The notes: generated by a model not told the origin, from the sequence alone. A stretch of 64,000 bases of DNA from Maribacter flavus (GCF_008386635.1 NZ_VUOE01000001.1:1426001-1490000); one strand, 5' to 3'; positions 17,045 to 27,160 are shown, counted from the first letter of the stretch. Numbers and translations are program-made.

Positions 17045-18886
17045 ATGAGCTGGGAAATCATTACGGTATTTTTGATCATAGGCGCCTTGATCATTCTCTT
17101 TGCCCTTGAGGTTTTCCCCATGGATAAAATCTCCTTTTTTATCATTGGGGCCCTTTTGTTAACAGGTTTGGTGAGTCCGGAGGAGGCGGTCAGCGGATTT
17201 TCCAACAAAGCGGTAATCACCATTCTTTGTCTTATGATATTGGCCATAGGTCTAGAGGAGAATGGGGTCATTTCTTGGTTTGCCAAAGGACTAAAAGTTT
17301 TAAAAAACTGGCCGGCCTTGCTCGTGTTGATAGTCATCATGATATTATCTGGAGGCGTATCGGCCTTTATAAGCTCAACGGCCGTGGTCATCGTTTTCAT
17401 TAAAATAGTCGCCGAACTAAAGGACAAGTACGGGTTAATGCCGGGCAAATTGCTTTTGCCTATTTCCTTCGCAAGTATTCTTGGTGGAAGCTGTACGCTC
17501 ATGGGGACTTCCACAAACCTAATCGTCAACAACATCTTTATGCGCTATACGGGCGAAACCTTGGGGTTTTTTGAGTTTTCCAAGATGGGCCTCATTTTTT
17601 TAGGCACATCGATCGGCATTATCGTCCTTTTTTATTCCTTTCTACCCGAAGGGGAAAAAGATGGACTTTCCCAAAAATTTAATCTCAACAAATACCTGCT
17701 CACCCTAAAAGTGGATACGGATTCACCGCTTATAGGCACTCCATTAAAAGAATCCTTTATGTACAAGGAGCCAGAAATTACGGTGCTTCGGGTATCCAGG
17801 AACAATTATGAAATGAACCTTTCCAATCCCAAATTTGAGATTCAGCAAGGGGATGTGATTTTGTTGCATTGCAGTTTGGAGAATCTCCAAAAGATGCGGG
17901 GCGAAGGCTATTTTGACCTGGAAGTCGATGAAAACCTAACGAGTAGCTTCTCAAAAGGGACGTCCATAGAAAAGGTCGATGAACAAAAACAAGATCCTGA
18001 AGAGAAAGTCTCCAATACCGTCTTGCTGGAATTGCTGCTGCTACCGGGCTCACGATTTTTGGGCAATACTCTTGAATCACTTAAAAAAATGATCTTTCCA
18101 AGAGCCATCCCCATCGCCGTGAACAAAAGAAAATCCCTTACGAATCTTAAAAATAAGCTGCATCTTAGTAACAAAACGATTACAAAGCTCAAGGTTGGTG
18201 ACCGATTATTGATTCAAACCGATGCATCCTACATCCAAAATTTTGAAAACAGCAATAATCTTGCAGTCTTAAATCAGTTTGATGGAGGTATCCCTTCCAC
18301 GCCCCTTAAACGGAATCTCTCGCTCTTTATATTAATTATTACTATAATCCTGGCTGCAACAGGCGCATTCGAGATCATGACCAGTGTTATAGCCGGCACC
18401 ATCGCAATGCTTCTATTCAAATGCATTGAATTGAATAAAATTTATGAAAAAATAAATTGGCAGATAATCTTTCTATTGGCAGGTATGATTCCCTTAGGAA
18501 TTGCAATGACCAACTCCGGGGCGGATGCATGGTTGACCGAAGGCCTCTTGGGGTTAATGGAAGGACAAAGGCCAATGATAATTATAGGAATGTTGTTTTT
18601 GACAACCATGTTGTTGAGCGGCGTAGTCTCCAACAATGCCACGGCCATTATCATGGCCCCCATTGCCATTTCCCTGGCCAAGGGACTGGAATTGGATGTA
18701 AAACCTTTTATTCTTTGTGTGATGTTTGCAGCTAATTTTAGCTTTTTTACGCCTTTAGGGTATCAAACCAACGCCTTGATCTATAGCATGGGAATTTATA
18801 AGTTTAAGCACTTTCTAATTCTGGGAGGGATCATTTCCTTGGTGCTACTTGTCCTGGGTACCTTGCTCTTAAGTGCTATGCTGTAA
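17045..18886 (+). CDS. SLC13-family permease with two RCK_C/TrkA-C domains
   Basis: 613-residue inner-membrane transporter. About five N-terminal helices precede a cytoplasmic region (about 205-415) holding two TrkA-C-like domains (EITVLRVSRNNYEMNLS and a second ending KVGDRLLIQ), after which the second membrane half follows. The substrate/Na+ motifs GTSTN (first half) and GYQTN (second half) mark the DASS/ArsB-NhaD superfamily. Such RCK-containing SLC13 proteins carry anions such as sulfate or dicarboxylates; the substrate here is not clear. It ends 5 bases from the convergent patatin gene. Confidence 0.88.
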   Translation: MSWEIITVFLIIGALIILFALEVFPMDKISFFIIGALLLTGLVSPEEAVSGFSNKAVITILCLMILAIGLEENGVISWFAKGLKVLKNWPALLVLIVIMILSGGVSAFISSTAVVIVFIKIVAELKDKYGLMPGKLLLPISFASILGGSCTLMGTSTNLIVNNIFMRYTGETLGFFEFSKMGLIFLGTSIGIIVLFYSFLPEGEKDGLSQKFNLNKYLLTLKVDTDSPLIGTPLKESFMYKEPEITVLRVSRNNYEMNLSNPKFEIQQGDVILLHCSLENLQKMRGEGYFDLEVDENLTSSFSKGTSIEKVDEQKQDPEEKVSNTVLLELLLLPGSRFLGNTLESLKKMIFPRAIPIAVNKRKSLTNLKNKLHLSNKTITKLKVGDRLLIQTDASYIQNFENSNNLAVLNQFDGGIPSTPLKRNLSLFILIITIILAATGAFEIMTSVIAGTIAMLLFKCIELNKIYEKINWQIIFLLAGMIPLGIAMTNSGADAWLTEGLLGLMEGQRPMIIIGMLFLTTMLLSGVVSNNATAIIMAPIAISLAKGLELDVKPFILCVMFAANFSFFTPLGYQTNALIYSMGIYKFKHFLILGGIISLVLLVLGTLLLSAML

Positions 18887-18891
18887 GTGGA

Positions 18892-19665
18892 TTAAGTACC
18901 AAGGGTTTCCAATTGTTTACAAGCACTTTCATATCCTATGGCATAGGCCTTTTCGATTCCTTTACGGTCCAGAATTCCTATATGTTCCAAGGTTTTCGGT
19001 TCGATTACCAGGTCGCATTTTTTTATTTTCTCCCGATTGATGGCATAGATCATCAATCCGGTGACCCTACCCGTCAATTGCAAGGAATTGGTGAGATTCT
19101 TCTTATTCAGCTCCGCTACGATGGATACATTGCTACCTATGACAAAATCTACCTTATCCCGAACCGGTTCCAAGGGAAAATTGTTCATAATGCCTCCATC
19201 TGCATACAAACTTCCATTATAGGACACCGGACTAAAAACGGGTGGCAAGGCCGCCGAAGCCAACAAAGGCTTGATCAGTTCCCCTTGACTAATAAAAAGT
19301 TCCTCTCCTTTTTCCAGGTTGGTGGCCACTACGTGCAACTCCTTTTTCAGCCCTTCAAAGGTATTGTGCGGAAAATAGGTCTTAAAAACGGTTTCATACC
19401 TATCGGTATCCAATAGGCCCGGTTTACCTATAGAAATAAAGTTATATTTGAACAGCGGAGTTTCCTTAAAGAAACGCAACATGTCCATAATAGGGGTTCC
19501 ATTGGCATATAGGGCGCCTACTAGGGCCCCTACACTACTTCCCGCTACCAATTGGGCCTCCAGACCAAACTCCTGCATGGCCTTAATGACCCCAATATGG
19601 GCCATTCCCCGTACCCCGCCGCCTGAGAGCACCAAACCAATTTTCTTTGTTGAAAGGGATTCCAT
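18892..19665 (-). CDS. patatin-like phospholipase
   Basis: 257-residue lipid acyl hydrolase, RssA/NTE type. The oxyanion loop GGGVRG is at 15-20, the nucleophile elbow GSSVG at 42-46 (S44), and the Asp of the dyad in DGG at 156-158. All catalytic elements are present. No signal peptide is visible, so it is probably cytoplasmic or on the inner face of the membrane. It lies downstream of htrA, separated by a terminator. Confidence 0.9.
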   Translation of the reverse strand: MESLSTKKIGLVLSGGGVRGMAHIGVIKAMQEFGLEAQLVAGSSVGALVGALYANGTPIMDMLRFFKETPLFKYNFISIGKPGLLDTDRYETVFKTYFPHNTFEGLKKELHVVATNLEKGEELFISQGELIKPLLASAALPPVFSPVSYNGSLYADGGIMNNFPLEPVRDKVDFVIGSNVSIVAELNKKNLTNSLQLTGRVTGLMIYAINREKIKKCDLVIEPKTLEHIGILDRKGIEKAYAIGYESACKQLETLGT

Positions 19666-19672
19666 ATACTTT

Positions 19673-19712
19673 CAAAAAAATGCCGTATAAAGTAATTTAC
19701 TCCATACGGCAT
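19673..19712 (-). terminator. terminator of the htrA gene
   Basis: Arms ATGCCGTAT (19680-19688) and ATACGGCAT (19704-19712). Read leftwards they are followed by TTTTTTT, so this terminates htrA transcripts before the patatin gene. Confidence 0.75.
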
Positions 19713-19736
19713 TAAAGTTAACCAAATACCACTAGT

Positions 19737-21251
19737 TTACGAATCCAATCCAAAGGCATAATAATACTTACTTCCATCTTCATAGACGCCTTCAATCATT
19801 ACTCCGCCTTTTTTGTTTTCAAGAATACTGGCAACATCTTCAACATTGCGAACACGTTTGCCATCTATATGGGTTATTATAAAACCTTCCCGCATTTGGG
19901 TTTCCTTCTTGATTTTTCCTGGATACAGCTTGTTCACCTGTACACCGCCATCCAAGTCGAGTTTCTCGGCCAAATCCTTATCCAAGTTTTCAAAATCGGC
20001 TCCAAGGAGGTTCAATATTTCCTTTTTCTCCTTTTTCACGAGCTTGGTTGTTCCGTTGACATTTTCAAGGATTACTTTGAATTCCTTTTCGGTACCATCT
20101 CTATTGACAAGTAGATTTACTTCATCTCCTGGTCTTTTACTGGCAATGATTTCCTGCAATCTGGGGGATGTAGTAGTTTCCTCCCCGTTCACTTCAAGAA
20201 TAATGTCACCTGACTCGATTCCGGCCTTATCCGCGGCGCTATTCTCACCAACCTGCTCAATCCATACCCCTTTAGTGAAGTCCACCTTCTTTTCCTTGGC
20301 CAGGTTGCTATCCATAGTCCGTATGGTCACGCCCAACATACCTCGTTGCACCGCTCCATATTTCAAAAGGTCCTCCACTACTTTTGTGACAATATTACTA
20401 GGTACTGCAAAACCATATCCGGTATAGGTTCCGGTTCTACTGGCGATTGCCGTATTTATCCCAACAAGATTACCATCTAGATTTACCAAGGCCCCACCAC
20501 TGTTTCCAGGGTTGATGGCAGCATCGGTCTGGATAAAACTTTCTACGGCAAACTTGTCTTGATTGATATTGATACTTCTTGCCTTGGCACTAACGATACC
20601 GGCAGTTACGGTAGAATTAAGACCCATTGGGTTACCAACGGCCAAAACCCATTCACCTACCTCAACATCATCGGAATTTACCAAAGACATGGTGCTTAAA
20701 TTATCGGCATCGATCTGTAACAAGGCCAAATCTGTAGTTGGATCAGTGCCAATAACCGTTGCCTTATAGGATTCATTATTATAAAGGGTAACCTCAACCT
20801 CATCGGCATTATCAATCACATGGTTGTTCGTAATGATATAGCCCTGATCGTTTATGATAACTCCTGACCCAGTACCGATTCTAGGTTGGGAGCGCATCCC
20901 TTCCGGACTTTGTCCTTTGAACATATCGCCGAAAAATTCCTTAAAGGGATCTGGAAGTTCCCTGCCTTGATTTCCATAACTAGGAGAGGATTGGGTGGAT
21001 TTGATGTGCACTACCGCATCCAATACTTTTTTGGAAGTATCCGTAAAATCCAACGGTTTAATGTTTCCTTCCTCGTCCGCGGTATAAAGCACATGCTTTC
21101 CTTGTACCGTTTCTACCGTAGTCACACCCTTAATTTCCTCTTTGTCATTTAACTTGTTGATTACTATAACACCTAGGCTCACTGCCAAGGCGATAGCGGC
21201 AGAAAAGAGGTATACTTTTAAACTGCCTTTGTTTGATTTGTTTGTATCCAT
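19737..21251 (-). CDS. htrA: HtrA/DegP-type periplasmic serine protease
   Basis: 504 aa. An N-terminal membrane anchor or uncleaved signal (VYLFSAAIALAVSLGVIVI) is followed by a trypsin-like domain with the catalytic triad H144 (TNNHVID), D174 (TTDLALL) and S251 (NPGNSGGAL), then two PDZ domains (about 290-380 and 410-500). It degrades or refolds damaged envelope proteins. The upstream region has no TAnnTTTG box but has GGAACGTACT 41 bases before the ATG, which could be an ECF-sigma -35 element; this would fit stress control. Confidence 0.93.
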   Translation of the reverse strand: MDTNKSNKGSLKVYLFSAAIALAVSLGVIVINKLNDKEEIKGVTTVETVQGKHVLYTADEEGNIKPLDFTDTSKKVLDAVVHIKSTQSSPSYGNQGRELPDPFKEFFGDMFKGQSPEGMRSQPRIGTGSGVIINDQGYIITNNHVIDNADEVEVTLYNNESYKATVIGTDPTTDLALLQIDADNLSTMSLVNSDDVEVGEWVLAVGNPMGLNSTVTAGIVSAKARSININQDKFAVESFIQTDAAINPGNSGGALVNLDGNLVGINTAIASRTGTYTGYGFAVPSNIVTKVVEDLLKYGAVQRGMLGVTIRTMDSNLAKEKKVDFTKGVWIEQVGENSAADKAGIESGDIILEVNGEETTTSPRLQEIIASKRPGDEVNLLVNRDGTEKEFKVILENVNGTTKLVKKEKKEILNLLGADFENLDKDLAEKLDLDGGVQVNKLYPGKIKKETQMREGFIITHIDGKRVRNVEDVASILENKKGGVMIEGVYEDGSKYYYAFGLDS

Positions 21252-21604
21252 ATTATTTCTGATTATAATTATATTATTTTTTAGTACGTTCCTATTTGTT
21301 CAATTCCTGTGCCATTTAAAACCCTGTGATTGCTAAAAATTTTTTAAAATTTGAATGCCTTTTAAGTTCTTTTTTAGACTGTTTAGTCTGATTTTAGGAA
21401 AAAGCATCAAAAAAATTGAAAGGAACGTACTTTTCGTCGACTCTTTATTAAAGTTTAAAGGCTGCCATCTAATCCAAATTGAGTTGTAAATTGGTTATTA
21501 CCGACTAAAGGGTCGGTATCTGACATTTTGACTTGATTTAATTTGCAGTAAAATGTTAGACAAAACAAAACCCTTGGATTTTTTTGTCGTATGTTTAAAA
21601 AAGA
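21252..21604. promoter_or_regulatory. divergent regulatory region between htrA and the arsenosugar-type operon
   Basis: No gene is supported here. It holds an 11-bp inverted pair, AGTACGTTCCT (21283-21293) and AGGAACGTACT (21421-21431), each copy of GGAACGTACT pointing toward the nearer gene. It also holds the palindromic operator at 21500-21517. A reading frame starting at 21553 merely overlaps the real gene at 21605 and shows no family features. Confidence 0.6.
21500..21517. promoter_or_regulatory. putative TetR operator upstream of the arsenosugar-type operon
   Basis: Palindrome ACCGACTAAAGGGTCGGT, identical at 15 of 18 positions to the palindrome at 30981-30998 and related to the one at 31108-31125, both ahead of the tetR gene. 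It is not followed by a T-run, so it is not a terminator. Confidence 0.6.
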
Positions 21605-22306
21605 ATGATAACCGAATCCTTAATGCGCAGTACCGCCGTTCTTATTTTTGCCAACTCTTCCCAGGAAGAAATGCAATACAAACCCCTTCAAAGGGGCGAG
21701 GTACTGTTCGACTCCTTGACCAATACGGTTATCCAGAAGGTCAAGCAATCAAAATTGACCTACTTCCATATATCGGAAAAACATCAAAAGGGCTTTTCAT
21801 TTGGGGAACGATTTTCCACCGCGGTTCAAAATATCTTTGACAAAGGGTTTGACAAGGTAATTACGGTAGGAAACGATACTCCCCATCTACAAACGGCACA
21901 CATTACGACCGCGGCCAAGGCCTTGGCCGATGGCAAGACCGTAATTGGTCCTTCCTTGGACGGCGGTTTCTATCTAATGGGTATCCATAAGGCGGATTTT
22001 AACAAGGAGAAGTTCCAGAATTTGCCCTGGCAAAAATGCAACCTACTAAAGTCGCTTTTGGACACCCTACAGGAAAGCTATTGTCCCATACTTCAATTAC
22101 CGACCTTTAGGGACATCGATACCGCTAAGGATGTTCTTTCCTTGGTCAACTACATCAGGTCCATCTCCGTTTCGATACAAAAACTTTTTGCCCTTTGTCT
22201 TTCGGTCAAACAACAATTTTTACTTCTAGCGGAAAATTGTTATGTCTCGGTCTTACTCCAAAACCCATATAACAAGGGGTCCCCAGTGTTAGTGCATATC
22301 CAATAA
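21605..22306 (+). CDS. DUF2064 / TIGR04282-like glycosyltransferase of arsenosugar clusters
   Basis: 233-residue GT-A-fold protein. The core VITVGNDTPHLQTAHITTAA and VIGPSLDGGFYLMGI is the diagnostic block of the DUF2064 transferases that accompany radical SAM ArsS genes. GERFSTAVQNIFDKGFDK precedes it. It probably transfers a sugar, or forms the sugar linkage, on the arsenic-containing nucleoside. The N-terminal nucleotide motif usual in this family (GxVKTRL) is not seen, as in the Flavobacteriia subgroup I recall. ATG 21605 or ATG 21623 could be the start. First gene of the operon. Confidence 0.78.
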   Translation: MITESLMRSTAVLIFANSSQEEMQYKPLQRGEVLFDSLTNTVIQKVKQSKLTYFHISEKHQKGFSFGERFSTAVQNIFDKGFDKVITVGNDTPHLQTAHITTAAKALADGKTVIGPSLDGGFYLMGIHKADFNKEKFQNLPWQKCNLLKSLLDTLQESYCPILQLPTFRDIDTAKDVLSLVNYIRSISVSIQKLFALCLSVKQQFLLLAENCYVSVLLQNPYNKGSPVLVHIQ

Positions 22307-22365
22307 TATGTACACGAAAGGTCTAAAACCTTTGTGAAAAGTTAAACTAACACCACCAAAAAAAC

Positions 22366-25300
22366 ATGAAGTATGTATTGTGGGTCGCGCTATTTTTCAT
22401 GACCACCATAAATTTTGCCCAGGAGAGCGTATCGGGCACTGTATCTGATGTGTCAGGAGTACCCATTCCTTATGTGAATGTCCTGATATCTGGTACCAAC
22501 AAAGGAACTACGACAAATGAAAAAGGTTTCTACGAACTTTCCAAATTGAACGAAAATGCCATCCTGGAATTTTCAGCTATTGGATATGAAACGCAAATAG
22601 TTCCCATAGATGGTGCCTTGGTCATTGATATTGCCTTATTGGAATCCTCCGAACAATTGGACGAAGTGGTCCTAACGGCACTTGGATTAAAAAGAGAGAC
22701 CAAGGAATTGGGTTATGTGGTCCAAAGTTTGGACGCTCAGGGCGTTACCGAAGTTAAATCGGTCAATTTTTTGGATAACCTTACAGGTAAATTGGCAGGA
22801 GTTACCATTAGCCAAGGACCTACAGGAGTAGGTTCCACCTCAAAAATTACCATACGGGGAGAAGCTTCCTTCTCCAATAACAACCCACTTTTCATCGTAG
22901 ACGGAGTACCCATTAACAATAACTCGGTTTTTAACTTTACCAACGAAGCGGCTGCGGGCTTTCAGGAAATCGATTTTGGAAATGGTGCCATGGAAGTCAA
23001 TCCAGACGATATTGCAGAAGTATCCGTGCTGAAGGGTCCGAGTGCAGCTGCATTATATGGCACCCGGGCTTCCAATGGGGTCATTGTCATAGAAACCAAA
23101 AGAGGTAGAATCAGTACAGGTCTTGGTATTAGCTATAATACCAGCTTTTTCGTGGATACAGCCTTTCAATTGCCCGATTTTCAAAATGAGTATGGACAGG
23201 GCAATGCGGGGCAATTTGCCTTTGTAGATGGACTTGGAGGTGGCACCAATGATTTAATATCCTATAGTTGGGGGCCTCGTTTGGACGTAGGCAACCTTAT
23301 TCCCCAATTTGATAGCCCAGTTACTTTGCCTGATGGAACCGTGGTGCGAGGTGGCGACACTGCACTTTATAGTGGTCTGCCTATTACGCCTACCCCATTT
23401 GTTTCACATCCAGATAACCTTAAGGATTTTTACAGAACGGGAACTACCTTTATCAATAACATAGCGGTTGGTTCAACCTTTCAAAAAGGTAGCTACCGAC
23501 TTTCCTTTACCGATTTACGTAGTGAATCGATTATTCCTGGGGTAAACTTGGATAGGCAGACAATAAATACGCGTTTGACATTTAGACCTACGGATAAAAT
23601 AAGGGTTAACTCGACCATCAATTATGTGAATTCTAAAAGTGATAACCGACCATCAAATGGTTACGGTTCCGAAAACGTAAATTATTCCTTGGTAGGTTGG
23701 GGGCCAAGATCCCTGAACATGGATAGCTTACGAAATTATTGGCAACCCGGATTAGAAGACATTCAGCAATACTCTTTCAACTATACCTATTTTGATAATC
23801 CATTTTTTACCATGTTCGAAAATAGAAACTCTTTCAATAGAGACCGAGTGTTCGGGAATATTTCGGCAAGTTATGATATCACGGAGCATTTGACCGCTTC
23901 AATTCGTTCGGGCATGGATTATTCAAGCGAACTAAGACAGTTACGACGTGCCTTTAGCTCTAACCGATTTCAAAATGGTGGGTATGCAGAACACGATGTG
24001 TTGTTTAGGGAGATAAACACTGATTTTCTTTTAAATTATACCAATCGTTTTAAAGATGTAATCCTTGATGTTAGTGTAGGTGGAAACCGGTTGGACCAAA
24101 AGGCCTTTACTTCTCAATCACAGACCACTAGTTTGGCGCAACCGGGAATTTTTAGGCTATCTAACGCGGCCTCCCCAGTAGAAGTCTTTGAGTTTGAATC
24201 GAACAAGCGAATTAACAGTTTTTATGGCTTGATGAAGTTGGGGTATAGGGATTTCCTCTTTTTTGACTTCACCGGAAGAAACGACTGGTCCAGTGCCTTG
24301 GCCACTCCATTTTCGGTAGACAACACCTCGTTTTTCTATCCTTCCGTATCTTCCAGTTTTATTATTTCTGAAGTAGTGCAACTGCCCAATTTAGTATCCT
24401 TTGCAAAATTGAGGGCCAGTTGGGCCCAAGTAGGTAATGACACAAACCCCTATCAAACGACTGGGGCCTTCGTTGCCCAGACGCCTTTCAATGGTCAACC
24501 TACCTTTAGCGATCAAAATACAATTGCCAATCCCAATCTACAACCGGAACGTACCTCTTCTTGGGAGGTTGGTGCCGATATTCGATTTTTTGGTGATCGG
24601 CTAAGTATGGATATATCTTACTACAATGCCTTAACCGAAGACCAAATTCTTTCCTTGCCTATTGGCATATCCTCTGGATATACACAACAGGTTGTAAATG
24701 CGGGAAGTGTTCGGTCCACTGGGGTGGAAATTATCGGGGGTATTTCACCCGTCCTATCCAATAATTTCAAGTGGAACAGCAGTTTGAATTTCAGCACCAA
24801 CCGCGCCATTGTAGAGGACTTGCCCCAAGATGAAGGGCGTTTGACATTGGCCTACTCAAGAATCTATGACAGTCAAAACCAAACGGTATTTTTACAGGTT
24901 GAAGAAGGGGGACGCATTGGGGACCTTTATGGTACCGGTTATTTAAAAAATGAAAACGGAGATTTTATTCTTACGGATGAAGGACGTTACATCCCTGATA
25001 ATGAACTTCAAAAACTGGGAAACTATAATCCGGATTTCATGCTAGGGTTTAATAACCAGTTCCAATACAAAAATTGGAACCTTGGCTTTCTATTCGACTG
25101 GCGCCAGGGTGGTATTATCGTATCGAGAACCAGGGCCCTGGGAAATGTGGGAGGTCAATTGGCAGAGACCGCCTTTCGGCCAGAGGAAGGAATCGTGCCC
25201 CTGGGGGTCGTAAATATTGGAACGTCTGAAAACCCTGTCTATGAACCCAATACGGTAGCGGTTTCGGCGGAGAGTTACTATCGCCAATTTTACGACCGAA

Positions 25301-25569
25301 ACCACGAGGAAAACAATACCTATGATGCCTCTTTTCTAAAACTAAGGCAGTTTTCCTTAGGCTATACATTTACCGATCTTTCCCTTTTTAACCAAAACGC
25401 GACCTTAAACCTTTCCTTAATTGGCCGTAACCTTTTTGCCCTAACGGAGAATCCGCACTTCGACCCAGAGCAATTGGCCGTACAGGGACAGGGATTTATC
25501 AGCGGTGTAGAGGATATGTCCTATGCCACTTCAAGAAGTATTGGAATAAAAGCAGGATTCAATTTTTAA
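22366..25569 (+). CDS. SusC/RagA-type TonB-dependent outer-membrane transporter
   Basis: 1067 aa. Signal peptide (KYVLWVALFFMTTINFAQ), a carboxypeptidase-regulatory-like domain (about 22-95), then the plug with LDEVVLTALGLKRE, FIVDGVPI and the SusC/RagA signature VSVLKGPSAAALYGTRASNG, then the 22-strand barrel. It imports ligand delivered by its SusD lipoprotein using TonB energy. Ligand unknown. SusD starts 4 bases after its stop. Unlike most SusC/D pairs it has no glycoside hydrolases nearby; it sits inside an arsenosugar-type operon. Confidence 0.95.
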   Translation: MKYVLWVALFFMTTINFAQESVSGTVSDVSGVPIPYVNVLISGTNKGTTTNEKGFYELSKLNENAILEFSAIGYETQIVPIDGALVIDIALLESSEQLDEVVLTALGLKRETKELGYVVQSLDAQGVTEVKSVNFLDNLTGKLAGVTISQGPTGVGSTSKITIRGEASFSNNNPLFIVDGVPINNNSVFNFTNEAAAGFQEIDFGNGAMEVNPDDIAEVSVLKGPSAAALYGTRASNGVIVIETKRGRISTGLGISYNTSFFVDTAFQLPDFQNEYGQGNAGQFAFVDGLGGGTNDLISYSWGPRLDVGNLIPQFDSPVTLPDGTVVRGGDTALYSGLPITPTPFVSHPDNLKDFYRTGTTFINNIAVGSTFQKGSYRLSFTDLRSESIIPGVNLDRQTINTRLTFRPTDKIRVNSTINYVNSKSDNRPSNGYGSENVNYSLVGWGPRSLNMDSLRNYWQPGLEDIQQYSFNYTYFDNPFFTMFENRNSFNRDRVFGNISASYDITEHLTASIRSGMDYSSELRQLRRAFSSNRFQNGGYAEHDVLFREINTDFLLNYTNRFKDVILDVSVGGNRLDQKAFTSQSQTTSLAQPGIFRLSNAASPVEVFEFESNKRINSFYGLMKLGYRDFLFFDFTGRNDWSSALATPFSVDNTSFFYPSVSSSFIISEVVQLPNLVSFAKLRASWAQVGNDTNPYQTTGAFVAQTPFNGQPTFSDQNTIANPNLQPERTSSWEVGADIRFFGDRLSMDISYYNALTEDQILSLPIGISSGYTQQVVNAGSVRSTGVEIIGGISPVLSNNFKWNSSLNFSTNRAIVEDLPQDEGRLTLAYSRIYDSQNQTVFLQVEEGGRIGDLYGTGYLKNENGDFILTDEGRYIPDNELQKLGNYNPDFMLGFNNQFQYKNWNLGFLFDWRQGGIIVSRTRALGNVGGQLAETAFRPEEGIVPLGVVNIGTSENPVYEPNTVAVSAESYYRQFYDRNHEENNTYDASFLKLRQFSLGYTFTDLSLFNQNATLNLSLIGRNLFALTENPHFDPEQLAVQGQGFISGVEDMSYATSRSIGIKAGFNF

Positions 25570-25573
25570 AAAA

Positions 25574-27154
25574 ATGAAAATTATATTTAACATACTAGTA
25601 AACACTGTACTTAGCCTTCATGTCATACTTTTCGACGTTTTGACAAAAAATAAGGCTATTCTCCTTCCTGTTAATTCAAGCAAAGTTGACAAAAAAAGGA
25701 ACAGTCGGGGTTTTTTCTTGAACTTGATAGTTGTATTTGTACTTGTGCTTTTGGGAACCACCTCCTGTACCCAAGATTTTGAGGATATCAACACCAATCC
25801 CAATGCTCCGGTAAGCGTACAACCAAGTCTTTTGCTAAGACAGGTTATTTATGATTACGGGGAGCAAATGTCCTACGAAGGCTTTACGGCGGGCAATCTT
25901 TTAGGGCAATATACCACGGCCTTGGATTTTAACCTTTTTGATAGGCATAACTTAAAATCGCCCCAACTAGGGGGTAATCCCTGGCCTATATTCTATCAAA
26001 ATCTAAGGGATAATGAACTGATTTTAAACCACTCCCTTGAAAATCCTTCCTTTAGGGTTTACGAAGGGCCGGCACGTATCATGAAGGCCTACATGGCCGC
26101 TGCCTTGACAGATCTTTTTGGGGATGTTCCTTATTCTGAAGCTTTTAAGGGAAATCAAGGTACCGTCACGCCCGTCTACGATGCACAGCAGGATATTTAT
26201 ATGGCGGAAAATGGAATTTTCGATAATCTAACCAAGGGAATAGCGGCTATCCAGGCGTATGATGGAAATATCGCTCTGGAGGGTGATATCCTGTTCAGCG
26301 GAGACTTGGATAGCTGGGTGCGTTTTGCCAATTCACTAAAGATTAAATACCTCATGCGCGTCTCCTCAAAAATGGATGTTTCAAACGAATTAGAAACCCT
26401 GTTTTCCGAAGGAAATTTCATCAGCGAAAATAGCCTAAATGCCATTTTTAGTTTTACCGATGGGGAACCCAACAATTTTAGGTTGGCAAGGTTGCGAATT
26501 GGCGACTTCAACAATTTTGTCATGTCCGAAACCATGGAGGAAATCCTTATCGATTTGGAAGATGCTCGTATATCAAGGCTGTTCAGACCCTTTGCCAGTA
26601 GTGAAAAGGGTAATGAATATAATGGTCTATTGAACGGTATCGATGCGTCCTCCACTACGGTTACCTTGGCCGATTACTCTTTGGCGGGTACCATATTCCG
26701 GGAAAATACAGGCTTATTGGATGCCAATTTTATGACCAGTATGGAAACGTATTTCCTTTTGGCGGAAGCGGCACAAAAGGGTTTAATTTCTGCCGATGCC
26801 CAGAACCTGTATGAAATTGGTGTGTCCCAAGCATTCGACTATTGGCAGGTGGAGTTGCCAAGCGATTATCTTTCAGGAACCGGGGCAATGGAAAATGGCG
26901 ACCCCTTGGAGAATATCATCACCCAAAAATGGATTGCCAATATGGTCAACGGCTATGAGGGTTGGATCGAATATAGAAGAACCGGTTTTCCCCAACTCAA
27001 AACGATATCGGCCAGTTTAAACGATGACCTAATTCCCGTAAGAATGCCCTACCCGGCGGAGGAAGAAGCGTTGAACAACCAAAATTATACCACGGCCGCC
27101 AACAACACGGATGGCAATAGTATCAATGTAAATGTGTGGTGGGACCATGAATAA
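25574..27154 (+). CDS. SusD/RagB-type surface lipoprotein
   Basis: 526-residue SusD-like protein (SusD-like_2 branch). The lipoprotein signal FFLNLIVVFVLVLLGTTSC begins only at about residue 47 and is followed by TQDFEDINTNPNAP, then the TPR-based binding fold. The first ~45 residues are unusual for a lipoprotein. A later start is possible, but no ATG lies between, so the true start may be a non-ATG codon. It caps the SusC barrel and binds the imported ligand at the surface. 6 bases precede the symporter start. Confidence 0.9.
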   Translation: MKIIFNILVNTVLSLHVILFDVLTKNKAILLPVNSSKVDKKRNSRGFFLNLIVVFVLVLLGTTSCTQDFEDINTNPNAPVSVQPSLLLRQVIYDYGEQMSYEGFTAGNLLGQYTTALDFNLFDRHNLKSPQLGGNPWPIFYQNLRDNELILNHSLENPSFRVYEGPARIMKAYMAAALTDLFGDVPYSEAFKGNQGTVTPVYDAQQDIYMAENGIFDNLTKGIAAIQAYDGNIALEGDILFSGDLDSWVRFANSLKIKYLMRVSSKMDVSNELETLFSEGNFISENSLNAIFSFTDGEPNNFRLARLRIGDFNNFVMSETMEEILIDLEDARISRLFRPFASSEKGNEYNGLLNGIDASSTTVTLADYSLAGTIFRENTGLLDANFMTSMETYFLLAEAAQKGLISADAQNLYEIGVSQAFDYWQVELPSDYLSGTGAMENGDPLENIITQKWIANMVNGYEGWIEYRRTGFPQLKTISASLNDDLIPVRMPYPAEEEALNNQNYTTAANNTDGNSINVNVWWDHE

Positions 27155-27160
27155 TCTAAA

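Noticed and set aside
21553..21840. 95-codon plus-strand frame beginning MLDKTKPLDFF
   Set aside because: Overlaps the DUF2064 gene in another frame, and the family blocks are all in the frame starting at 21605.
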